Below are positions 41,039-46,552 of a stretch of 48,373 bases of DNA, piece after piece. Position 1 is the stretch's first letter; every line of letters begins with the position of its first letter. This DNA comes from Spirochaetota bacterium (GTDB lineage Bacteria > Spirochaetota > Spirochaetia > Treponematales > Treponemataceae). A program made the translations under genes and the position numbers. The notes under the pieces are model-generated. The model was not told the origin of the DNA, made no database searches, and worked only from the letters and a program-made list of their open reading frames with translations. The stretch spans positions 1-48,373 of the forward strand of contig JAEEQG010000020.1 in assembly GCA_016285185.1 (NCBI GenBank). Reading direction: 5' to 3'.

Positions 41039-42007
41039 ATGAAAACAGAATTACTAATTCCATTGGAAAAACTGATTGCTTCAAAAGATATACTTGCTCA
41101 ATGTAAAAAAACACACAAGGTTTTTACACTGTTTGAACAGGCAGGTTTGATTTACAGAAACCCGATGCTTACAAACGAAGAAAAGCTCAAGTTTTGGAAG
41201 CTAATACAAGAGGTTATCAGGGATGATAATGAATACAAAGAATTAAACCGGCAGCTTGAAGATCGAATTAGATTTCAGGAAGAACTGGAAAAGAAATTTT
41301 ATACCAAGGAAGAAAATCAGTATTTTATGTTTTCTTTCAGATATGCAGGATGCGCGGAATATTTTAATGATGACAGATTGTTTTCTGATTTGCAGAAAGT
41401 AATTGATTATGCGGATAATTATTTTAAGCTTTATAAACGTGATACTGGATCAACTCAACCGAGTCATAACGGTGAGTTTATTATTCATAAACGTTATCTG
41501 AATAATGAAAATCGAATTGATGTAGTTTTTAACAGTCAGAAAAAAATACAGAAGATTTCTTCTGTTCATCTGGAGCCTGTAAAATTCGGTAAATATGATA
41601 ATTTTGCCCGGGCATTCATCCCTGTTCCGTATCCATTTAAAAACGGGGATATAGTCTGTTCTATTGAAGATTCACAAATTGGTATTTTTTCCACTTATAA
41701 AAATCCGCAAACTGCTTTTATTTGTAAACATATTCAAGATGAAGTTGATAAAACAGGACAAAATATAAGTGTTTCAGATAATCTTTTTTGGGTTGAATTT
41801 CTAAAAGAGGAAAATGAAAATCCCGATCTTTTGTATTTTGATAATTTGGACACGAGAGTGCTTCCTTTGGAATATGCAAAAATAAATGAATCAGACAAAC
41901 ATTATAAACTACTCAAAATGGCTCAGGACTTAATGTTGGGAAAAGGTTCCCTAAAAAGCTTTTGTGATTATTTTTTGCATAGTTATAGAAACAGGTTATG
42001 TATATGA
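41039..42007 (+). CDS. Unknown protein of the regulon
   Basis: 322 residues with AAAAGGAG upstream of the ATG. It is helical at the N terminus (residues 60-95, EVIRDDNEYKELNRQLEDRI) and beta-rich after that (YFMFSFRYAGCAEYFN, FIPVPYPFKNGDIVCSIED). No known domain is recognised. No signal or membrane segment was seen. It follows the coiled-coil gene by 36 bases and is nine bases before the next gene, so the three form one transcript. Function unknown. Confidence 0.68.
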   Translation: MKTELLIPLEKLIASKDILAQCKKTHKVFTLFEQAGLIYRNPMLTNEEKLKFWKLIQEVIRDDNEYKELNRQLEDRIRFQEELEKKFYTKEENQYFMFSFRYAGCAEYFNDDRLFSDLQKVIDYADNYFKLYKRDTGSTQPSHNGEFIIHKRYLNNENRIDVVFNSQKKIQKISSVHLEPVKFGKYDNFARAFIPVPYPFKNGDIVCSIEDSQIGIFSTYKNPQTAFICKHIQDEVDKTGQNISVSDNLFWVEFLKEENENPDLLYFDNLDTRVLPLEYAKINESDKHYKLLKMAQDLMLGKGSLKSFCDYFLHSYRNRLCI

Positions 42008-42016
42008 AAAAAAGAA

Positions 42017-42277
42017 ATGGAGAAAACAATAACCGATTTTGCTTTGAGAATGAGGAGAGTATTTGGTAAAGAACACGGAACATGTTTTTTATGTAAGCAG
42101 ACTTTCAAAGGTATAGGTAATTCCACTTGGCCAATATATTACAAAGAAGACGGTGAAAAATTTCGTTGTTGCGATGAATGCAATGACAAATACGTTATCA
42201 GGGCAAGAACAGACCTAAGATTGGTAATGAACTTCAGGGAACAATTCGGAATAGATTACACAGAATATACAACGTAA
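42017..42277 (+). CDS. Small cysteine-rich protein, zinc-ribbon-like
   Basis: 86 residues; TGCAAAAAAAAG-like purine stretch before the ATG but no strong Shine-Dalgarno. It contains CFLCKQTF (CxxC) and CCDECNDKY (CxxC-type), so two pairs that could bind one zinc ion, spaced 30 residues apart. The remainder is basic. It is the last gene of the 40.5-kb unit, and its stop overlaps the beginning of the 24-bp repeat at 42275. A small nucleic-acid- or protein-binding zinc protein is likely. Confidence 0.6.
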   Translation: MEKTITDFALRMRRVFGKEHGTCFLCKQTFKGIGNSTWPIYYKEDGEKFRCCDECNDKYVIRARTDLRLVMNFREQFGIDYTEYTT

Positions 42278-42298
42278 CATATTTTCTCCGTAACCGTC
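42275..42298. repeat. Second copy of the 24-bp repeat from 28.7 kb
   Basis: It matches 28695-28718 at 23 of 24 positions in the same orientation, and begins at the stop of the zinc-ribbon gene. Confidence 0.8.
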
Positions 42299-42319
42299 AT
42301 AAAAACGTTACTAAAGCTA

Positions 42320-42336
42320 TTATCATTCGATGAGAT
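42320..42336 (+). promoter_or_regulatory. Altered operator copy
   Basis: TTATCATTCGATGAGAT keeps both outer half-sites of the operator (TTATCA, TGAGAT) with the centre changed. The flanking bases resemble the 28.9-kb minus-strand copy on one side and the 28.98-kb plus-strand copy on the other. Confidence 0.5.
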
Positions 42337-42350
42337 TCTCTAGCACCCCA

Positions 42351-42408
42351 TTGCGTTTTTCGACCGAATAATGCAATTGTATCTGCAAAAACCGACCTAA
42401 AAATAATC
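42351..42408. repeat. Second 32-bp-phased palindrome array (two units)
   Basis: A full unit lies at 42351-42376 and a decayed unit at 42383-42408, start-to-start 32 bp as at 30.7 kb. The linker TTGTATCTGCAAAA is also shared. It lies 38-95 bases upstream of the DUF3990 gene. Confidence 0.8.
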
Positions 42409-42412
42409 CTTG

Positions 42413-42442
42413 AGTATTATACTCCTTTGGGAGTATAATACT
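42413..42442 (+). promoter_or_regulatory. 13-bp perfect inverted repeat covering -10 and ribosome-binding site of the DUF3990 gene
   Basis: AGTATTATACTCC (42413-42425) and GGAGTATAATACT (42430-42442) with a four-base loop TTTG. The right arm contains GGAG and TATAAT, and the start codon follows at 42446. It may be a DNA operator for the XRE partner, an RNA hairpin that hides the ribosome-binding site, or both. Confidence 0.75.
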
Positions 42443-42445
42443 TTT

Positions 42446-43123
42446 ATGAAAAAACTGATTTATCATGGTTCGGACAAAATTATAAAAAAGCCTCTCTTTG
42501 GATTTGGAAAAGGTCATAATGATTATGGTTTGGGTTTTTATTGTACCGAAGAACTGAACATGGCAAAAGAGTGGGGTGTTTCAAAAGACGCTGATGGCTA
42601 TGCAAACATCTACAAAATTGAAACAGACGGGCTTACTGTTTTTAATTTAAATTCAAATCAGTATACAATTCTTAACTGGCTTGCCGTTTTGCTTGAAAAC
42701 AGGATTTTTGATATAGGTTCGGCTCTTGCACACGAAGCAAAAGAATATATTTTAAAAAACTTTGCTGTTCCGTACAAAGAATATGACATTATTACCGGCT
42801 ACAGGGCTGATGACAGCTATTTTTCTTTTGCGCAGGATTTTATAAACGGTACTATCTCTGTTCGGCAGCTGGGCAATGCCATGAAACTTGGTGAGCTTGG
42901 TACACAGTTTGTGCTTAAAAGTAAAAAAGCGTTTGATGCAATCAGGTTTGAGGGCTGCGAAACTGCAAAAGCTTCTGAATGGTTTGCAAAAAAAGAATTA
43001 AGAGACAAAACTGCACGCCGCCAGTATTTGGATGTGGAACGGAACAAACGCCAGCGAGGTGACCTGTATATGGTCCAGATTATGGACGAGGAGATTAAGG
43101 GCGATGATCCGCGCTTACGATAA
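42446..43123 (+). CDS. DUF3990 protein, putative ADP-ribosyltransferase-like toxin
   Basis: 225 residues from the ATG at 42446. The signature is that of DUF3990: KLIYHGSDKIIKKPLF, NDYGLGFYCTEELNMAKEW, YDIITGYRADDSYFSF, AQDFINGTISVRQL and MKLGELGTQFVLKSKKAF. The family has an ADP-ribosyltransferase-like fold and is often found with a small antitoxin. It overlaps the next gene by 20 bases, which encodes an XRE-type protein, so a toxin-first toxin-antitoxin pair is likely. Active-site residues cannot be assigned with certainty by eye. It is controlled by the hairpin and the palindromes upstream. Confidence 0.8.
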   Translation: MKKLIYHGSDKIIKKPLFGFGKGHNDYGLGFYCTEELNMAKEWGVSKDADGYANIYKIETDGLTVFNLNSNQYTILNWLAVLLENRIFDIGSALAHEAKEYILKNFAVPYKEYDIITGYRADDSYFSFAQDFINGTISVRQLGNAMKLGELGTQFVLKSKKAFDAIRFEGCETAKASEWFAKKELRDKTARRQYLDVERNKRQRGDLYMVQIMDEEIKGDDPRLR

Positions 43124-43736
43124 AACTTATCTTTTAAAAGCTCAAACGAATCTTGCGTTAATGCTTGATTTTGCGGTTTATGATTTAAATGAACAGCTGA
43201 CTGATTTTTATAAAAAGTTTCTTCTTTCAAAAATATCAGAACGCTTTGAAAAGGGCGAATCTTCTATAATTGCAGGAAAATCCGGAGTGGAACTTGCGCT
43301 TGAAGTTGTTGGAGATTTTTCCTTGGCAAAAGAATATCGCCCCGCCGCAAACAGAAGTCCTGAGTATTGGACTGGCTGGGCTTTGGCATATTTCCAGTGG
43401 TATACAAACCTAAGCTTTAAACAGATAGATTCTCTGATTCCAATAACAGAGATATTAGCGATGTACAATCCGTATCATGAAATGGACATTTCTGAATTCT
43501 GCGATAAGATGATTGAAATATATAACAATCGAAAAGTTTCAACAAACCTTAAAAGACTTCGCATGGAAGCAGAGATTTCGCAAAGTGAGCTTTCGGAAAT
43601 CTCCTGTGTACCGTTGCGAACAATCCAGCAGTATGAGCAGGGGCAAAAAAGCATAAATGCAGCAAAAGCGGAGACTGTACTTGCGCTGTCAAAAGCACTT
43701 GAGTGTTCTGTAGAAAGTCTGATGGAAGTAAATTAA
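43104..43736 (+). CDS. Two-domain protein with C-terminal XRE helix-turn-helix, probable antitoxin
   Basis: 210 residues from the ATG at 43104. The N-terminal 140 residues (LKAQTNLALMLDFAVYDLNE, LLSKISERFEKGESSI, YWTGWALAYFQWYTN) resemble regions of DUF3990-associated antitoxins. The C-terminal XRE domain is clear (NLKRLRMEAEISQSELSEIS, VPLRTIQQYEQGQKSIN). It probably neutralises the DUF3990 toxin and represses the operon by binding the palindrome at 42413-42442. It overlaps the toxin gene by 20 bases. Confidence 0.78.
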   Translation: MIRAYDKTYLLKAQTNLALMLDFAVYDLNEQLTDFYKKFLLSKISERFEKGESSIIAGKSGVELALEVVGDFSLAKEYRPAANRSPEYWTGWALAYFQWYTNLSFKQIDSLIPITEILAMYNPYHEMDISEFCDKMIEIYNNRKVSTNLKRLRMEAEISQSELSEISCVPLRTIQQYEQGQKSINAAKAETVLALSKALECSVESLMEVN

Positions 43737-43754
43737 GTTTCATATTACTATCTC

Positions 43755-43791
43755 ATAACCTATTGACAAAGTAGGTTATTAAGTGTATATC
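43755..43791 (+). promoter_or_regulatory. metNIQ promoter with overlapping operator
   Basis: TTGACA (43763-43768), a 17-base spacer and TATATC (43786-43791) form a good sigma-70 promoter. The inverted repeat ATAACCTA (43755-43762) / TAGGTTAT (43772-43779) brackets the -35, so a bound repressor would block transcription. The leader of about 90 bases shows no recognisable S-box or other known methionine riboswitch. Confidence 0.72.
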
Positions 43792-43888
43792 TCTTTTTAA
43801 GATTTGCGTTGCAAAACCGATAATTGTGTTTTTTTGTGTATTTGTGTAATATGACGTACATAAAAATGACGGGGTTACAGAGGTTATA

Positions 43889-44908
43889 ATGAATATAACG
43901 CTTGAAAACTTAAAAAAAACATACACAAGTTCCACCGGCAGTATTACTGCCGTAAACGGGGTTTCTTTAAAAATCCCCGAAAACATGATTTTTGGAATAA
44001 TAGGTAAAAGCGGCGCGGGAAAGTCTTCGTTGGTCCGCTTGGTCAGTCTGCTTGAAACACCTGATGAAGGCAGCGTTTTTTACAATGATGTTCGGGTTGA
44101 TAACCTTTCCAAGGCAGAGCTGATTCAGCGCAGAAGAAAAATCGGAATGATTTTTCAGAATTTTAACCTGTTCAGCTCAAGAACAGCGGCGCAGAATATT
44201 GCGTATCCGCTTGAGATTTGCAAAACCCGCTCCAGTGTAATAAAAGACCGTGTGGCAGAAATGCTCAAGCTCGTAGGGCTTGAAGACAGAGGCTCCGCAC
44301 CTGTAAGTACGCTCTCCGGCGGACAAAAGCAACGTATTGCAATTGCACGCGCACTTGCCATTCAGCCGGATATTCTGTTTTGCGACGAAGCAACAAGCGC
44401 ACTTGATCCGCAGACAACGCATTCTATTCTGAATCTTATCAGGGAGATTCAGGCTAAGATGAGTCTTTCTGTTGTTATGATTACGCATCAGATGGAAGTT
44501 GTGCGCGACGCGTGCGAGCAGGTTGCCGTGCTTGACAACGGAAAAGTTGTGGAGCAGGGGCTTGTAACAGACATCTTTTCGCATCCTAAGTCTGAAGTAA
44601 CAAAAGATTTTCTTTCGCACATAAGTGCAGACGCAGGTCGGCAGGAAAAGCCTTCGTTGCTGCGCTGGTCCGAAGACGGCGGCAAATACACGCTGCGCTT
44701 TGTCGGCAGTGCGACAGGCGAGCCTGTAATGAGCCGGCTCTCCAAGAAGTTTGACATAGAATACAATATCCGCGCAGGCGGTATTCAGCACCTGCCTTCG
44801 GAAGATATAGGAACGCTGATAACGGATATTTCGGGCGAGGAGGGCGAAGTAAAAAAAGCGCTCGCTTACTTGAAAGAATCCGGAATCATTGTAGAGGAGG
44901 ACGCATAA
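43889..44908 (+). CDS. metN: Methionine ABC transporter, ATP-binding protein
   Basis: 339 residues. Walker A is GKSGAGKSS, the signature is LSGGQKQRIAIARALA, Walker B is DILFCDEATSALDPQ, and the switch His lies in VVMITHQMEVVRD. The C-terminal NIL (ACT-like) domain begins near KYTLRFVGSATGEPVMS and would give feedback control by methionine. It energises uptake of methionine through MetI. It is the first gene of metNIQ; the start has GAGG eight bases before it. Codon use is that of the core genes. Confidence 0.95.
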   Translation: MNITLENLKKTYTSSTGSITAVNGVSLKIPENMIFGIIGKSGAGKSSLVRLVSLLETPDEGSVFYNDVRVDNLSKAELIQRRRKIGMIFQNFNLFSSRTAAQNIAYPLEICKTRSSVIKDRVAEMLKLVGLEDRGSAPVSTLSGGQKQRIAIARALAIQPDILFCDEATSALDPQTTHSILNLIREIQAKMSLSVVMITHQMEVVRDACEQVAVLDNGKVVEQGLVTDIFSHPKSEVTKDFLSHISADAGRQEKPSLLRWSEDGGKYTLRFVGSATGEPVMSRLSKKFDIEYNIRAGGIQHLPSEDIGTLITDISGEEGEVKKALAYLKESGIIVEEDA

Positions 44909-44909
44909 A

Positions 44910-45566
44910 ATGGAACAGATTGTTACACTTGTTGGCAGCGCCACACTTCAAACTCTTGCAATGGTTTTTTCGTCTACGCTTTTTTCGCTGATACTGGGCT
45001 TTCCGCTCGGAATTCTGCTCTGTGTTACAGATCCTGTTTCGGGAATAATGCCAAAACCTGTGCTTAATCAGGTTTTGAGCCGTATTGTAAACATTTTGCG
45101 TTCGTTCCCGTTCATTATTCTTATGATTCTGCTTTTTCCGCTTTCAAGAATAATTGTGGGAACAAGTATCGGAACTACGGCAACGATTGTTCCGCTTTCT
45201 ATAGCGGCGGCACCGTTTGTTGCAAGAATTATTGAAACTTCGCTCAAGGAAGTTGATCCGGGTGTTATTCAGGCAGCCAAGGCTATGGGCTCAACGAATA
45301 TGCAGATTATCGTCAAGGTGCTTGTGCCGGAAGCAATGCCGTCGCTTGTTTCGGGTATTACGCTCACGATTATCAACTTAATAGGCTATTCGGCAATGGC
45401 CGGTGCAATCGGCGGCGGTGGTCTTGGCGACCTGGCAATCCGCTACGGATACCAGCGGTTCCGTACGGATATAATGATTGCGGCAGTAGTCGTAATTCTT
45501 GTGCTTGTAGAAGTCATTCAGTTTATAGGAACAAAAATTAGTTCCGGACTGCTTGCAAAAAGATAG
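44910..45566 (+). CDS. metI: Methionine ABC transporter, permease
   Basis: 218 residues with about five hydrophobic segments (for example 11-42, 55-77, 85-108, 146-170, 185-205). The EAA loop that contacts MetN is AAKAMGSTNMQIIVKVLVPEAMPSL. It is the membrane channel of the transporter. The start follows the metN stop by one base and is preceded by AGGAGG. Confidence 0.94.
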   Translation: MEQIVTLVGSATLQTLAMVFSSTLFSLILGFPLGILLCVTDPVSGIMPKPVLNQVLSRIVNILRSFPFIILMILLFPLSRIIVGTSIGTTATIVPLSIAAAPFVARIIETSLKEVDPGVIQAAKAMGSTNMQIIVKVLVPEAMPSLVSGITLTIINLIGYSAMAGAIGGGGLGDLAIRYGYQRFRTDIMIAAVVVILVLVEVIQFIGTKISSGLLAKR

Positions 45567-45638
45567 GCTAAAAATTCAGGGTAACTATAAGGCTGCCCTG
45601 GGGTTTTATTATATGTATTTTTATTCGGAGGTAAAAGA

Positions 45639-46436
45639 ATGAAAAGAGTATTTGCAGTTGTTGTTGCGGTATTGCTTTGCGCAACTGTTTTTGCAAAAGG
45701 AAAAAAAGATGCAGGTTCTGTACTGACTGTTGGTGCAACACCGGAACCACACGCAGAAATGCTTAATCTCGTAAAGGATGACCTTGCAAAGCAGGGCATC
45801 ACATTAAAGGTTGTTGAATTTACAGATTATGTAACACCTAACGAAGCACTTGAATCAGGTCAGATTGACGCTAACTTCTTCCAGCACATTCCATACATGG
45901 ATTCTTTCAACAAAGAAAAGGGTTATCATTTGGTAAACGCCGGCGGAATCCACGTTGAACCTGTTGCTTTGTATTCAAAGAAGATTTCAAAACTTTCTGC
46001 TCTTGCAGACGGTGCTACAATCGCAATTCCTAACGATCCTACAAACGAAGGACGCGCACTGCTTCTTCTTCAGTCAGCAGGATTGATTACATTGAAGGCT
46101 TCTGCCGGAATCACAGCAACTCCGCTTGATATTGAATCAAACTCAAAGAAACTCAAGTTCCGCGAGATTGAAGCAGCTTCTCTTCCTCGTATTCTTAACG
46201 ATGTTGACGCAGCTGTTATCAACGGAAACTATGCAATTCCTGCCGGTTTGAGCGCAACAAAGGACGGACTTATTGTTGAAGGTAAGGATTCTCCTTATGT
46301 AAACATCATCTCCGTAAAAGCCGGAAACGAAAACAAATCTGCTGTTAAGGCACTTGTAAAAGCTCTCCAGAGCCAGAAAATCAAAGACTTTGTTTCATCA
46401 CGCTATCCTGACGGCGAAGTTGTAATCGTTTTCTAA
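45639..46436 (+). CDS. metQ: Methionine-binding protein of the ABC transporter (NlpA family)
   Basis: 265 residues, GGAGG upstream. The signal peptide is MKRVFAVVVAVLLCATVFAKG. A Cys at about 14 is inside the hydrophobic stretch, but the usual lipobox spacing is poor, so either a lipoprotein or a signal peptidase I substrate (cleavage after VFA) is possible. NlpA-family features are LTVGATPEPHAEML, GQIDANFFQHIPYMDSFN, IAIPNDPTNEGRALLLLQ and DAAVINGNYAIPAGL. It captures methionine and delivers it to MetI. A terminator follows (46467-46497). Confidence 0.95.
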   Translation: MKRVFAVVVAVLLCATVFAKGKKDAGSVLTVGATPEPHAEMLNLVKDDLAKQGITLKVVEFTDYVTPNEALESGQIDANFFQHIPYMDSFNKEKGYHLVNAGGIHVEPVALYSKKISKLSALADGATIAIPNDPTNEGRALLLLQSAGLITLKASAGITATPLDIESNSKKLKFREIEAASLPRILNDVDAAVINGNYAIPAGLSATKDGLIVEGKDSPYVNIISVKAGNENKSAVKALVKALQSQKIKDFVSSRYPDGEVVIVF

Positions 46437-46466
46437 TACCAGCAAAACAATAATATGTTTGTTAAA

Positions 46467-46497
46467 AAGGATTGCCATAACGGCAGTCCTTTTTTTA
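46467..46497 (+). terminator. Rho-independent terminator of metNIQ
   Basis: AGGATTGCC and GGCAGTCCT pair (one G-T) around a short loop and are followed by seven T. Confidence 0.85.
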
Positions 46498-46513
46498 TGA
46501 TAAATATTGAATA

Positions 46514-46543
46514 TTGACCTGTCTGTTTTTATTCTGCTATATT
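46514..46543 (+). promoter_or_regulatory. argS promoter
   Basis: TTGACC (46514-46519), an 18-base spacer and TATATT (46538-46543). The start codon at 46553 lies about where transcription should begin, so the mRNA may be leaderless or nearly so. Confidence 0.6.
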
Positions 46544-46552
46544 TTTTATGTT

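Noticed and set aside
43794-43807. 14-base match (TTTTTAAGATTTGC) to the inverted repeat at 1330
   Set aside because: AT-rich 14-mers recur by chance in a window of this size, and the contexts differ.
43798-43888. S-box or other methionine riboswitch before metN
   Set aside because: The leader is about 90 bases, AT-rich, without the conserved S-box cores or a terminator hairpin; an operator at the promoter explains control better.
44177-44944. 255-residue minus-strand frame opposite metN
   Set aside because: It lies fully antisense to a clear ABC ATPase gene and has no start signal or domain.
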